Positions 1-8,541 of a stretch of 64,000 nucleotides of DNA are shown here, in pieces. The DNA lies in the NCBI GenBank assembly GCA_009838465.1, contig VXRN01000003.1, positions 1-64,000 on the forward strand, in the 5' to 3' direction. The notes beneath the pieces were generated by a model. It worked only from the letters and a program-made list of their open reading frames with translations, searched no databases and was not told the DNA's origin. The stretch comes from Dehalococcoidia bacterium. GTDB lineage: Bacteria > Chloroflexota > Dehalococcoidia > Lucifugimonadales > UBA1123. The first letter of the stretch is position 1; the number at the start of each line of letters is the position of its first letter. The translations under genes and the position numbers were made by a program.

Positions 1-21
1 GGAGAGACCTCTGCACAACAC

Positions 22-57
22 CGTCGTTCCCGCGAAGGCGGGAACCCAGGGGTGGGG
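22..57. repeat. palindromic intergenic repeat, family A
   Basis: A near-perfect inverted repeat (core 26-45) is followed by a CAGGGGTG-type tail. Similar copies lie near 1447, 9089, 11019 and 60918. It resembles a REP-like extragenic palindrome. No gene was found in positions 1-160. Confidence 0.7.
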
Positions 58-160
58 TGGGCGGCGCGAGTAGCGGTGGTGGCCTCCAAAATGCCGCGGG
101 CGATCTCCGCCAACTGAACACTGACAACTGACAACTAAAAACTGTTCCGGAGGAACACCA

Positions 161-1345
161 TTGAAGATCAAAGAAATCCGAGCCGCCGCCGTTACCCTCA
201 CGCCGCCGATGAAGACCGAGCCGCGAGTTCCCGCCATACCGGGCGCCGGCCACTTCACCAGCCCAATGGCCCGCTACGAGAACGAGTTCCCCAACAGGAA
301 CTGGAGCGAGCCGTGGGACCGCGCCGCCTGCGTCGTGACCGCCGATGACGGCACCTGGGGCGTCGGCTTCGCCCCGATGAGCGGCCCTGTCCTCTCGATC
401 ATCAACGACCACTTCGCGCCCCTCCTCGAAGGCCAGAGCGCTATGTCCATCGAGAAGAACTGGGACCTCATGCGCCGCGCCTCCTCTCCTTATGGAGCCT
501 ACGGCCTCACCAGCTACGCCATCAGCGCGTTGGACAACGCCCTCTGGGACCTCAAGGGCAAGCTGCTCGGCCTCCCTGCATATGAACTGCTCGGCGGCCC
601 GGTCAAGGACAAGATCTTCTGCTACGCCTCCAACACCACCCTGACCTACGGCACAGAGAACTACATCGAATGGTTCCTCGAACTCGGCTTCAAGGCCGTC
701 AAGCTCTTCGTTCGCCACGGCCCCGAGGACGGCATCGAAGGACTGAACAAGAACGAGGAACTCGTCGCTGGGGTCCGAGAGCAGGTCGGCCCCGACGTCG
801 AGATCGCCGTTGACTCCTGGATGTCCCTCAATACCGAGTACATCGTTCGTCTCGTAGAGGCCCTCAAGCCCTACCGCATCAAGTGGCTGGAAGACTACCT
901 CCTCCCCGAGGACCTCGACAGCTATATGAAAGTCCGTCAGCGCGTCCCGGGCCAGACCCTCGCCACCGGCGAACACTGGTACACCATCCACCCCTTCGCC
1001 TTCGCCGCCGGACAGGGTCTCGTTGACATCCTCCAACCCGACATATCCTGGGTCGGCGGCATGACCGCCAGCGTCCGCATCTGCCACATAGCCGAGGCGC
1101 ACGGTGTAACCGTCATAGGCCACGGTGGCATGAACATGCCCTACGGCCAGCACCTCGCCTACGCCATGCCCGTCATCCCCTGGGGCGAGCGCTCCGAGGG
1201 CGTAGCCCCACCCGGAGTCCCCCTCGAGGAGATGGTCCTGCTGCCCGGCACCCCCGTCATAAAAGATGGCTATCTCACCCCCAGCGACGCCCCCGGCTTC
1301 GGCCTGGAATTCACCAAAGACTGGCTCGAAGAAAGATCGTCATGA
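161..1345 (+). CDS. enolase-superfamily sugar-acid dehydratase, L-rhamnonate dehydratase-like
   Basis: A 394-residue member of the mandelate racemase branch of the enolase superfamily. These enzymes remove the proton next to a carboxylate and, in acid-sugar dehydratases, eliminate water using a Mg ion held by three acidic residues. The predicted metal ligands are visible as Asp218 (VDSWMS), Glu244 (WLEDYLLP) and Glu271 (TGEHW), with a probable catalytic His321 (GHGG). The spacing and the sequence around the ligands resemble L-rhamnonate dehydratase more than other subgroups. The start is a TTG preceded by CCGGAGGA about 6 nt upstream. The gene stands alone between repeats. The exact sugar substrate cannot be read from the sequence. 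Confidence 0.85.
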   Translation: MKIKEIRAAAVTLTPPMKTEPRVPAIPGAGHFTSPMARYENEFPNRNWSEPWDRAACVVTADDGTWGVGFAPMSGPVLSIINDHFAPLLEGQSAMSIEKNWDLMRRASSPYGAYGLTSYAISALDNALWDLKGKLLGLPAYELLGGPVKDKIFCYASNTTLTYGTENYIEWFLELGFKAVKLFVRHGPEDGIEGLNKNEELVAGVREQVGPDVEIAVDSWMSLNTEYIVRLVEALKPYRIKWLEDYLLPEDLDSYMKVRQRVPGQTLATGEHWYTIHPFAFAAGQGLVDILQPDISWVGGMTASVRICHIAEAHGVTVIGHGGMNMPYGQHLAYAMPVIPWGERSEGVAPPGVPLEEMVLLPGTPVIKDGYLTPSDAPGFGLEFTKDWLEERSS

Positions 1346-1365
1346 TAGAGACGTTTGCATAAGAA

Positions 1366-1404
1366 CCTTCCCACACTAAGGGGGAAGGTTAGGATGAGGG
1401 TGAT
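1366..1404. repeat. palindromic repeat, family B
   Basis: CCTTCCC and GGGAAGG arms with a short loop are followed by a TTAGGATGAGGGTGA tail. Related copies occur near 7152, 49328, 62815 and 63959. This one lies just after the stop codon of the upstream gene and may also act as a weak terminator. Confidence 0.65.
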
Positions 1405-1446
1405 AGTACTCTGCTGAGGATTGGGTTAGGCCGTGTTGACATTTAC

Positions 1447-1478
1447 CGTCATTCCCGCGAAAGCGGGAATCCAGGGGT
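1447..1478. repeat. palindromic intergenic repeat, family A
   Basis: A perfect 20-bp palindrome at 1451-1470 is flanked by CGTC and CCAGGGGTG, matching the copy at the start of the window. Confidence 0.75.
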
Positions 1479-1568
1479 GCGGGGTGTAGCTATTTCCTCT
1501 GCCTCCAAGGTATTTCGGCAGGGAAATCAAAGAATGTCAACAGAACCTAGTCACTTCAGCGTTGTGAC

Positions 1569-2765
1569 CTACACCACGACGCCCGTCGCCCTCATCTCCG
1601 CCACCTCTTCCTCCGAGCAGCCGACTATCGTTGTCAGAACCTCGTCTGTATGTTCCGAGTAGCGCGGCGCCCGGGTCACGATATTCGGGTCGTCCGACAT
1701 CTTGACCGGTATCCCGATCATCTTGTAGTCGCCCCGTACTGAGTCTTCGACTTGGACTATCATCTCCCGCGCGATGAGATGCTCGTTCTCCAGCAACTCC
1801 GTCGCCCCGACCGTCGCTCCTGAGAGAACGCCAGCGTTCGCCAGTGTCTCCATCGCCTCCCACTTCGTGCGCTTCGACGTCCACTCCGTGAGTATCTGAG
1901 TCACTTCTTCCGAATTCTCATAGCGCTTCTCATCCTCATCGAATCGCGGGTCCCCGATCAGGTCCGTCCGTCCGATTGCTATCAGAGTCAGGTCCCACCC
2001 ATCGCCTCGCGGGTGGATCATCACGTAGTCATCCGGGCCTCCGGGAGAGCAGGGGAACACCATCGGAAGGCCCCGAAATCCCATGTGTCCGATTCTTGGA
2101 CTGGGAATACCCTCCGCCAGCGTGCGCGTCAGCGACATACGCATCAAGTTCACGACGGAGTCCTGCATAGAAACTTCCACCATCTGACCCAGACCCGTTC
2201 GCTCTCTCTTGTGAAGCGCCGCCAGAATCCCGATGGCCGCGTGTAGCCCGCTGCCGGAGTCTCCCACGCCGGGGGAAACCGGAACCGGCGGCCTGTCTCC
2301 AAATCCGGTGGTCGCCATTGCCCCACCGGCGGCTTGCGCCACGAACTCGAATCCCTTGTAATCAGAATATGGTCCGTATGTTCCGAAACCCTTGATGGTG
2401 GCATAGATAAGGCGCGGGTTGATCTCGTGCAGACGGTCCCAGCTCAACCCAAGCCTGTCCATCATGCCGGGGCCGAAATTCTCGACCAGGATGTCCGCCC
2501 AGCCCACCAGGCCGACGAACATCTCTTTACCCTTTTCGGTCTTGAGGTCCAGAGTAACGGCGCGCTTATTGTTGTTGAAGATCAGGAAATAAACGCTGTC
2601 CACGCCCTCCCGGTGGGCGAGGTCCGCGCGAGTGCTGTCGCCGCCCCTAGTGTCTTCCACCTTTATGACGTCGGCGCCCAGGAAGCCCAGCATCTGGGCG
2701 CACGATGGGCCTGCCTGCACATGTGTTAAATCGAGGACCCTCACGTCGGATAGTGAACGCTCCAT
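1569..2765 (-). CDS. CaiB/BaiF family (class III) CoA-transferase
   Basis: A 398-residue family III CoA-transferase, which moves CoA between carboxylic acids through an aspartyl-CoA thioester. The opening (SDVRVLDLTHVQAGPSCAQMLGFLGADVIKVE, described by its VLDLTHV and GADVIKVE elements) and the downstream VENFGPGMMDRLGLSW element are typical. The candidate catalytic Asp lies near residue 165 in the GVGDSGSG segment. The ATG start has GAGAGG 8 nt upstream. It follows gmk by 26 bp and probably belongs to the same minus-strand transcript as tyrA, aroA and gmk. The substrate pair is unknown; such genes are abundant in SAR202-type genomes (established knowledge). Confidence 0.88.
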   Translation of the reverse strand: MERSLSDVRVLDLTHVQAGPSCAQMLGFLGADVIKVEDTRGGDSTRADLAHREGVDSVYFLIFNNNKRAVTLDLKTEKGKEMFVGLVGWADILVENFGPGMMDRLGLSWDRLHEINPRLIYATIKGFGTYGPYSDYKGFEFVAQAAGGAMATTGFGDRPPVPVSPGVGDSGSGLHAAIGILAALHKRERTGLGQMVEVSMQDSVVNLMRMSLTRTLAEGIPSPRIGHMGFRGLPMVFPCSPGGPDDYVMIHPRGDGWDLTLIAIGRTDLIGDPRFDEDEKRYENSEEVTQILTEWTSKRTKWEAMETLANAGVLSGATVGATELLENEHLIAREMIVQVEDSVRGDYKMIGIPVKMSDDPNIVTRAPRYSEHTDEVLTTIVGCSEEEVAEMRATGVVV

Positions 2766-2791
2766 GCAAACAACCTCTCTTCTTGTGAAAT

Positions 2792-3436
2792 CTATCTGAG
2801 GGAATTCCGGTCGGCTGGAAACCGGCCCTCGGCATAGTCCCGGATGATCTGGTCTATCGCGTCCGCCGCGGCATCTATGCCGTCATCGTGATTCACGACC
2901 ACGTGATCGAAACAGCCAGCCTCTTTCATTTCATCACGCGCCACTTCCAACTTCAATCTAAACTCATGCTCAGATTCAGTGTTGCGGTTTCTCAGGCGTC
3001 TCTTGAGAGCGGATATGTCGGGAGGCTCCAGAAAGATGAGTGTGGCTTCTGGCATCAACTTCTTGATGGTAGCCGCGCCCTGTACGTCCACCTTCATGAT
3101 TACGTCGCACCCCCGCTTCTGCGCCTCGATCACCTGCGACTTTGGCACTCCGTATAAGTTGCCGTAAACTTCGGCCCACTCAAGCAGATCTCCGGCCTCG
3201 ATCATTTGCTTGAACTTCCTACGGTCCAGGAAAATGTAATCTACGCCATTCTCCTCACCTGGTCTAATTCGACGAGTTGTGGCGGTAATTGTGAAATAGA
3301 ACGGTCTGTCCAGCAATTTGATTCGGGCGAGGACTGCATCCTTGCCCACACCCGATGGCCCCGATATGACGTAGAGTCGCCCTCTATTCCCCACCGGGGA
3401 ATAGGACGACTGATCGCTCTTACGTCCTCGCATCAT
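2792..3436 (-). CDS. gmk: guanylate kinase
   Basis: Guanylate kinase phosphorylates GMP to GDP with ATP. The 214-residue protein has a P-loop GPSGVGKD, the GMP-binding TTRRIRPGEENGVDY stretch, a GVPKSQV element and the lid region RLRNRNTESEHE. The last P-loop position is Asp instead of the usual Ser/Thr, a feature also seen in PhnN-type kinases, but the GMP-binding region fits Gmk. An ATG pair at 3436/3433 overlaps the end of aroA by 17 bp, so the start is placed there. An upstream in-frame extension would lie wholly inside aroA. Translation is probably coupled to aroA. Confidence 0.88.
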   Translation of the reverse strand: MMRGRKSDQSSYSPVGNRGRLYVISGPSGVGKDAVLARIKLLDRPFYFTITATTRRIRPGEENGVDYIFLDRRKFKQMIEAGDLLEWAEVYGNLYGVPKSQVIEAQKRGCDVIMKVDVQGAATIKKLMPEATLIFLEPPDISALKRRLRNRNTESEHEFRLKLEVARDEMKEAGCFDHVVVNHDDGIDAAADAIDQIIRDYAEGRFPADRNSLR

Positions 3437-4715
3437 CCAATTCGCCCCAGAACGTCGGGTAAGATACGTCCGCCGCCTCCGATTCCCCGATGGTAGTCGC
3501 GCCATCAGCAATCAGGCCGGCGACCGCCATTGACATTGCTATCCTGTGGTCTCCATGGCTCTCGACTTCCGCTCCAGCGAGTTTGGAGCCACCCTCTATC
3601 ATCATGCCGTCCTCGATCTCTCGAATCTTCGCTCCGAGCGCGTTCAGGCCTACGGCAGTGGCGGAGATTCTGTCGGACTCCTTGACTCTGAGTTCGGCGG
3701 CATCCCTGATTATTGTCTGTCCGGTGGCCTGAGAAGCGGCCACCGCAAGGACAGGAAGTTCGTCAATCACGCGCGGAATGATGTCGCCGGAAATTTCTAC
3801 GCCGCGCAGGTCGCTGGATTCCACTACAAGATCGGCGGAAGGCTCGTTGCCCTCCTCTTGGACATTCTCCATCCTTATATTGGCGCCCATTTCACGGAGG
3901 ACGTCGAGGACTCCGGTCCGGCTCGGATTTATGCCAACGCCCTGGACGGTAATGCGGGCGTTGGGATGGGCGGCTCCGGCGACAAGCCAGAAGGCCGCGC
4001 CACTGATGTCGCAGGGAACCTGAATGTCCAGCGAGGCAAGGCGGGAAGGAGGGCGAACCGTCAGCCTCATGCCTTCCTGTTCCACGTCGGCCCCCATGGA
4101 GGCCATCATGCGCTCGGTATGGTCGCGGGACTCCGCCGGCTGAATGACGGACGTCTCGCCTTCTGCGAACAGGCCCGCTATCAGGATGCAAGACTTTAGT
4201 TGGGCGCTGGCTACTGGCATTTCATACTCGATTCCGTGGAGGTCGCCGCCATCGAAGGCCAGGGGAGCGAGTGAGCCGCCACCACGCCCCATAACCTGCG
4301 CCCCCATCATAGAGAGGGGGGTCAGGATTCTCTTCATCGGTCTGCCGCGGAGCGATGAATCTCCCGTTATGACACTGAAGAATGATTGCGCCGCGAGAAG
4401 GCCGGAGACGAGCCGCATGGTCGTGCCGCTGTTGCCGGAATAGAGGTAGTCCGACGGCTCGGTCAGACCATCCAAGCCCCTTCCGCGGATTGTGAATGTT
4501 TCTATTCCTTCCTCGACGCTCTCAGATATTTCTACGCCAAGTCCTCGCAGGCATCCGAGCATGGACGTTCGGTCGTCGCCAACACAGAAATTGGCGACGC
4601 GCGCCTGTCCGTCGGATATGGCGTTGAGCAGGGCGGCTCTGTGAGAAATGGACTTGTCTCCGGGAGGGATGACGGTCGCTTCGAGTCTCTCGCTGCCATG
4701 AACGGTCCGTTCCAT
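3420..4715 (-). CDS. aroA: 3-phosphoshikimate 1-carboxyvinyltransferase (EPSP synthase)
   Basis: EPSP synthase joins shikimate 3-phosphate and phosphoenolpyruvate in the sixth step of the shikimate pathway. The 431-residue length is normal. Visible signatures are PPGDKSISHRAALLNAIS near the start, GNSGTTMRLVSGLLA near residue 95, and RVKESDRISA near residue 345. Its ATG directly abuts the stop codon of tyrA, and its own end overlaps gmk, so the three genes form a tight aromatic-biosynthesis/nucleotide operon. Confidence 0.97.
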   Translation of the reverse strand: MERTVHGSERLEATVIPPGDKSISHRAALLNAISDGQARVANFCVGDDRTSMLGCLRGLGVEISESVEEGIETFTIRGRGLDGLTEPSDYLYSGNSGTTMRLVSGLLAAQSFFSVITGDSSLRGRPMKRILTPLSMMGAQVMGRGGGSLAPLAFDGGDLHGIEYEMPVASAQLKSCILIAGLFAEGETSVIQPAESRDHTERMMASMGADVEQEGMRLTVRPPSRLASLDIQVPCDISGAAFWLVAGAAHPNARITVQGVGINPSRTGVLDVLREMGANIRMENVQEEGNEPSADLVVESSDLRGVEISGDIIPRVIDELPVLAVAASQATGQTIIRDAAELRVKESDRISATAVGLNALGAKIREIEDGMMIEGGSKLAGAEVESHGDHRIAMSMAVAGLIADGATTIGESEAADVSYPTFWGELDDART

Positions 4716-5729
4716 CTATCTGTTCCTCCTCACGTACCTCGTGCGGTCCTCTTCCTCGTTTTTGGCTACGCCCCTCAGCCGCCGAGCAAGCTTGTCTCCA
4801 AGCATCGCGCTCATCATTGACTCACCCGCGGTTGGAAGTTCAGTGCCCTCTCTTGGGACCACCGCATCGGCTTCCCACTTGGCCCTGAATTCCCAGGCTT
4901 TGACGAAGCGGTCCAGAAGCGCGTCGCCGCCGTCGCTGTCCACTTCCTTGATGTCGTTCCTGTAGTTGTATAGTTCGAGAATCAACTGGTCAACCCAGTG
5001 TACGATTGAGTCGGGGTTGGCGAGACAGACCGCCTCATTGTCGAGTGGGTCATTCGAGGCGTGCCGACCGAAATTGTTGAACTGCGACTCGGCAAGCATG
5101 TGCATCTCGCGCCAACCGTCGCTGCCCGCGGTCGCTGTCACGAAAGCCGATGACATTATCACCGGAAGGTGGTGCATAGCGGCTGCGTATGAGTCGTGCT
5201 CAGCGGGGTCCAGGAAGACCGGATGTGCCCTGAGGGCTTCCACCAGACCAACCACCGTTCTGATTGACTGCTCGTCGGAGGCTTTCATCGGCGTTATCGT
5301 GTATTTCACCCCGGCAAAGACATCCGCGTCTGATTCTTCGATGGACTCGGGCGGCGATTTCAGCAGGGGATAGCCGCCGACGAAATTGGAGTCGCCGGGC
5401 AGAAGCTCCTCAGCCCACTTCATCACGGGCGCCTTGATGTTGGATGTGTCTGTAACAACCGCGCCGGACGCGACGTATGGTCCTATTGTGTCCATGATGT
5501 CGCGCTGTTCGCTGATCGGAGCGTCGAGAATCACGAGGTGAGCTTCTTCGACGGCGTCTCGCATAGAGGTTATCGTTCTGTTTGCCGCGCCGAGTTTCGA
5601 TACCGCCGAAACTATGTTTCTGTCTCCCGAAGTAATTACGATTTCAGTGTTGCTCAGACGGCGGTCCATTAGGGCCAAGCCCATTGAAACTCCGACAGGG
5701 CCAACCCCTACGATGGCTATCTTTTCCAA
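4716..5729 (-). CDS. tyrA: prephenate/arogenate dehydrogenase
   Basis: The TyrA family oxidatively decarboxylates prephenate (or arogenate) on the way to tyrosine. The protein begins with a Rossmann dinucleotide loop (IAIVGVGPVGVSMGLAL), followed by VTDTSNIKAPVMKWAEELL and a GGYPLLKSPPES segment; the usual GxHPMxG motif is therefore modified. Two TTG codons are possible starts. GGAGG at 5736-5740 sits 6 nt from TTG 5729 but touches TTG 5735, so 5729 is chosen (337 residues). No chorismate mutase or ACT domain is fused. It directly precedes aroA. Confidence 0.85.
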   Translation of the reverse strand: MEKIAIVGVGPVGVSMGLALMDRRLSNTEIVITSGDRNIVSAVSKLGAANRTITSMRDAVEEAHLVILDAPISEQRDIMDTIGPYVASGAVVTDTSNIKAPVMKWAEELLPGDSNFVGGYPLLKSPPESIEESDADVFAGVKYTITPMKASDEQSIRTVVGLVEALRAHPVFLDPAEHDSYAAAMHHLPVIMSSAFVTATAGSDGWREMHMLAESQFNNFGRHASNDPLDNEAVCLANPDSIVHWVDQLILELYNYRNDIKEVDSDGGDALLDRFVKAWEFRAKWEADAVVPREGTELPTAGESMMSAMLGDKLARRLRGVAKNEEEDRTRYVRRNR

Positions 5730-5780
5730 GTCCAACCTCCACAGGCATCCAGATGAGTGTCACTCTCTGCGGATAGGTTA

Positions 5781-6485
5781 TCACATCAGGGGCCTGCCAA
5801 GAATCACAAAGCTGAGTGAATTGAGAATCGGGCCTATGATCATGGACAGTATCCGCAGGTCTGGGGATAGAAATCCGAGCGCGATTATCACAAGCAGAAT
5901 ACCCGGCCCGTAGGGTTCCAGCCTGGCGAATGAGTTGGCGGCATTGCGCGGCAACAATCCTAATACGACCTTGAATCCGTCGAGCGGGGCTATGGGCAGT
6001 AGGTTGAACACCGCGAGCAACAGGTTCCAGAATACTAATTGTTCGAGAGTGAACGTCAGTATGGCGTCGGAGCTAAATCCGGCTATCGAGAGGCCGCTTT
6101 GCCCGGATTCGATGAGCCCGGCCCTGAGCGGAATGGCGAATAAGATGGCGACGATTACGTTGGAGACGGGGCCGGCGAGGGAGACGGCGGCCATGCCCGG
6201 CCGGTACCCAATCCTGAGGAACATCGGATTGACGGGTGTGGGCTTGCCCCAGCCGAATCCGGCGAGGAAAATCAGGATGGTGCCGAATGGTTCAAGGTGG
6301 GCGAGTGGGTTCAGGGTGAGGCGTCCCTGCGAGCGGGCGGTGTTGTCGCCGAGACTGGCGGCGGCGTAAGCGTGGCTGAACTCGTGGAAGGTTATGGCCA
6401 ATATCAATGACAGTGAGAATGCCGCCAGCGTTATCAGAGCAAGAGCGGGGCTTGTCTGGAAGAGGTCTATGGTTCGGAAGAGCAA
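5781..6485 (-). CDS. M50 family membrane zinc metalloprotease (site-2 protease type)
   Basis: A 234-residue polytopic membrane protein of the SpoIVFB/YwhC-like M50 group. HEFSHA near residue 35 supplies the HExxH zinc site, and LLPIAPLDGFKV near residue 170 supplies the third metal-ligand Asp. About five or six hydrophobic segments are present and no PDZ domain. These enzymes cut substrates within the membrane. The start is TTG at 6485 with only a weak ribosome site. It sits 51 bp upstream of tyrA on the same strand and may head that operon. The substrate is unknown. Confidence 0.87.
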   Translation of the reverse strand: MLFRTIDLFQTSPALALITLAAFSLSLILAITFHEFSHAYAAASLGDNTARSQGRLTLNPLAHLEPFGTILIFLAGFGWGKPTPVNPMFLRIGYRPGMAAVSLAGPVSNVIVAILFAIPLRAGLIESGQSGLSIAGFSSDAILTFTLEQLVFWNLLLAVFNLLPIAPLDGFKVVLGLLPRNAANSFARLEPYGPGILLVIIALGFLSPDLRILSMIIGPILNSLSFVILGRPLM

Positions 6486-6516
6486 GGTTTTCGGTCGTAG
6501 AGGGGATTAGAAAGTA

Positions 6517-6545
6517 AAAGCGGAGCGTCTATGTCGCTCCGCTTT
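6517..6545 (-). terminator. rho-independent terminator after the IscA-like gene
   Basis: A perfect 10-bp stem (6517-6526 with 6536-6545) has a 9-nt loop. Read on the minus strand it is followed by TTTTACTTTCT. It lies about 32 bp past the stop of the IscA-like gene and before the M50 protease gene. Confidence 0.8.
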
Positions 6546-6577
6546 GTGCATTCTACCGGACTGTGTGCGGTTCGGGA

Positions 6578-6985
6578 CTAGTGTCCGCCGCAGGCACACC
6601 CACCGCCTCCGCCGCCACATCCGCCTCCGCCACCACCACAGCCACCGCCTCCGCAGGCGCAGCCTCCACCCCCACCACCTCCCTGGAAGTTGGGATTGCT
6701 GATGACGAACCCGCTTCTCATAAGGCCTTCCATGTAGTCAATAGTGGAGCCGTCCAGCAGGGGAGCGCTGTCGGAGTCCACAAGAACCTGGATTGTCGAG
6801 GTGTCGACTACAAGATCGTCCTCGCCAACTTCATTCTCGACGCTCAACATGTATTGGATTCCGCCTTGCGGACCGGGCATGACCATGACTCGGAGCATAC
6901 CGTCCTCGTCGCCCTGCTCTTTCAGGATGTCCTGGAATTTTTCGGCGGCCAGATTGCTGACCTCTAGTAGCTCTTGAGTTGCCAC
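6578..6985 (-). CDS. IscA/HesB-like protein with a Cys/Gly-rich C-terminal tail
   Basis: The first ~100 residues match the A-type iron-sulfur carrier fold (AAEKFQDILKEQG, then GGIQYMLSVENEV, DGSTIDYMEGLMRSGFVISNPN). The first conserved Cys of that family, normally just before the GxxY segment, is missing (PGPQGGIQY). The usual C-terminal CGC is replaced by a glycine-rich tail of about 34 residues with six cysteines, including two CAC motifs, and ending in His. GTG at 6985 is 8 nt from GGAGG; an ATG at 6991 is only 2 nt from it. The tail suggests a metal-binding role. A low-complexity sequence artefact is unlikely because the frame is kept to the stop. Confidence 0.75.
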   Translation of the reverse strand: MATQELLEVSNLAAEKFQDILKEQGDEDGMLRVMVMPGPQGGIQYMLSVENEVGEDDLVVDTSTIQVLVDSDSAPLLDGSTIDYMEGLMRSGFVISNPNFQGGGGGGGCACGGGGCGGGGGGCGGGGGGCACGGH

Positions 6986-7151
6986 GCGCATAACCTCCGC
7001 AGGCGAAATTCAGGGGGTTTGACGAATTATACTTCATGCTATCACGGAGCGGTATGCCAGTCAAGAAAACGCGAGAAGTCGAGATAGTTTCAGAAGTCTT
7101 GTTACTTACACGTCTATTGACTGGCAATGGAGGAAGTTGAACCCGATTACC

Positions 7152-7184
7152 CCCATCCTAACCTTCCCCCATCAAGGGGGAAGG
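7152..7184. repeat. palindromic repeat, family B
   Basis: CCTTCCCCC-ATCAA-GGGGGAAGG hairpin preceded by CCCATCCTAA. It lies in the 6986-7207 intergenic space, which holds no other clear feature beyond AT-rich sequence. Confidence 0.65.
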
Positions 7185-7207
7185 AACTTTTGACTGACGA
7201 TCTTGCG

Positions 7208-8110
7208 TCAGGGATCGTGTTTAGGGTTGTGTTCGGGTTGGAAGCGGTGGGCCGGACAGGGGACGCGGCCCTGGGTCTGTTCACACATGATCTCCATGCG
7301 CCTGTCGAGTCCGCGCATGACCGATTCTCTGATCCTGCGGCTGTCGTCCTCGCTGAATTCGGGGAACTCAAGGTCTGCGCGGGGACATCCGCCCTCTTTG
7401 CCGACACAGACTTCGTATTCTTCGTCGTCCAGGTCTTCGTCCATGCAGGGACATTCGATGGGATCGTCGCTTTCGACGGCGGCCATCAGTTCGGGGGAGA
7501 GCAGTTCCCTGAAGACGTCGGACGTCTGCTCCTGTGCAGGGAGCGGAGGATGGTACATGGTCCAGGGCGGAGAGTCCGGGTCCAGTCGACCAGAGGCGGC
7601 GTTTCTGGCTTCCACGACGGGCGCTGACTGAGCGACGGGCTGAAGTTCCACATCCGGGCCGAAGCCGATTGTGATGAGTTTCTGGGCCGCGGCGATGCGG
7701 TGATGAGGCTTGAAGCCCTCGTCGGCCTTGAGACCGTCCATGACATCGGAGTAGAAGCGGACTGTCTTTCGACCGCCGTCGGTGATCTCCCTGGCGTACT
7801 GGGCGAGCTCTGAGCGCGCGGCCATGAGTTCGGGCGAGGCTGCGGTGTCGGATGCGACGGAACGCTGCGCTTTGCGGGCGCGTCGTCGTGGCGTGGATGC
7901 GTTAGCTTCTATATAGTCTTCGAACTCTTCGAGTCCTATCTTGACGAGTTCCTTGGCGGCGTCCATGCGGTGGTTGGGCTTGAATTCTTCCAGATCTCCC
8001 TCAGCGACGGACACGAAGAACTTCACGACGCGCCGGCCGCCGTTGGTTTCTTCGGCGACTATCTCGGCGAGTCGTTCTCGTGGGGTGAGGTTGTGGTTGC
8101 TGGAAGTCAT
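7208..8110 (-). CDS. unknown protein with a duplicated ~55-residue module and Cys-containing acidic C-terminus
   Basis: A 300-residue protein that I do not recognise. It carries two copies of one module near residues 9-65 and 90-140. Each has NGGR/DGGR, then V-x-F, then FKPNHR or FKPHHR followed by an A-A-x-x-L-x-x-IG helix. After a linker comes an acidic stretch with CPCMDED and a further C-x7-C spacing (possible metal site), and a C-terminal C-x7-CPAHRF. The ATG at 8110 is chosen because a good minus-strand promoter ends about 52 nt upstream; the longer in-frame extension to 8467 crosses that promoter and has no protein-like character. No clear ribosome site is visible. Confidence 0.65.
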   Translation of the reverse strand: MTSSNHNLTPRERLAEIVAEETNGGRRVVKFFVSVAEGDLEEFKPNHRMDAAKELVKIGLEEFEDYIEANASTPRRRARKAQRSVASDTAASPELMAARSELAQYAREITDGGRKTVRFYSDVMDGLKADEGFKPHHRIAAAQKLITIGFGPDVELQPVAQSAPVVEARNAASGRLDPDSPPWTMYHPPLPAQEQTSDVFRELLSPELMAAVESDDPIECPCMDEDLDDEEYEVCVGKEGGCPRADLEFPEFSEDDSRRIRESVMRGLDRRMEIMCEQTQGRVPCPAHRFQPEHNPKHDP

Positions 8111-8168
8111 TGGTCTTGAGTTATCAGTCCTTAGTTTTGGAGTGATGGAATATATGTTCGTTATGGGT

Positions 8169-8197
8169 AGTATATAGTATCGTAAGAGTTGTGTAAA
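8169..8197 (-). promoter_or_regulatory. sigma-70-type promoter for the duplicated-module gene
   Basis: On the minus strand TTTACA (8197-8192), a 17-bp spacer and TATACT (8174-8169) are followed 58 nt later by the ATG at 8110. Confidence 0.6.
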
Positions 8198-8541
8198 GGG
8201 CAATTTTGAGGGCTGTCTGTACTGTGGTTTGTGTGATTGGGATGATGGACAGGATTTTGGTACTGTATGCGGGTTGGACGGTGGCGCGGCGCATAATGTC
8301 GGATGGATTGTATGAGTGGCCGGAGCGGTCAGGGAAAAGTGAAGAATGGAACTCACGTATGACGGCGGCGGAAACAGTATTATTAAAACTTGACGCTGTG
8401 GACAGACGGAATGTCTCCGACGGACTTGCGCGTTCAATCCAGAAGCATAGCCGAGACATGGGATCACGAACCTGGGACCAGAGACGAGCTATATGACTGG
8501 CCCAAGCGTTATTTCCAATAGGGGCTTGACACTCATCTGAG
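8198..8541. other. intergenic region without a recognised gene
   Basis: About 340 bp with short open frames on both strands, none with a ribosome site or protein-like composition. Base composition is more AT-rich than the neighbouring genes. I see no RNA gene here. Confidence 0.4.

Noticed and set aside
7152-7184. CRISPR repeat
   Set aside because: Copies are far apart, palindromic and not separated by regular spacers; no cas genes are present.
8111-8467. N-terminal extension of the duplicated-module protein
   Set aside because: It runs through a good minus-strand promoter, has no ribosome site and has Pro/Ser/His-rich composition unlike the rest.
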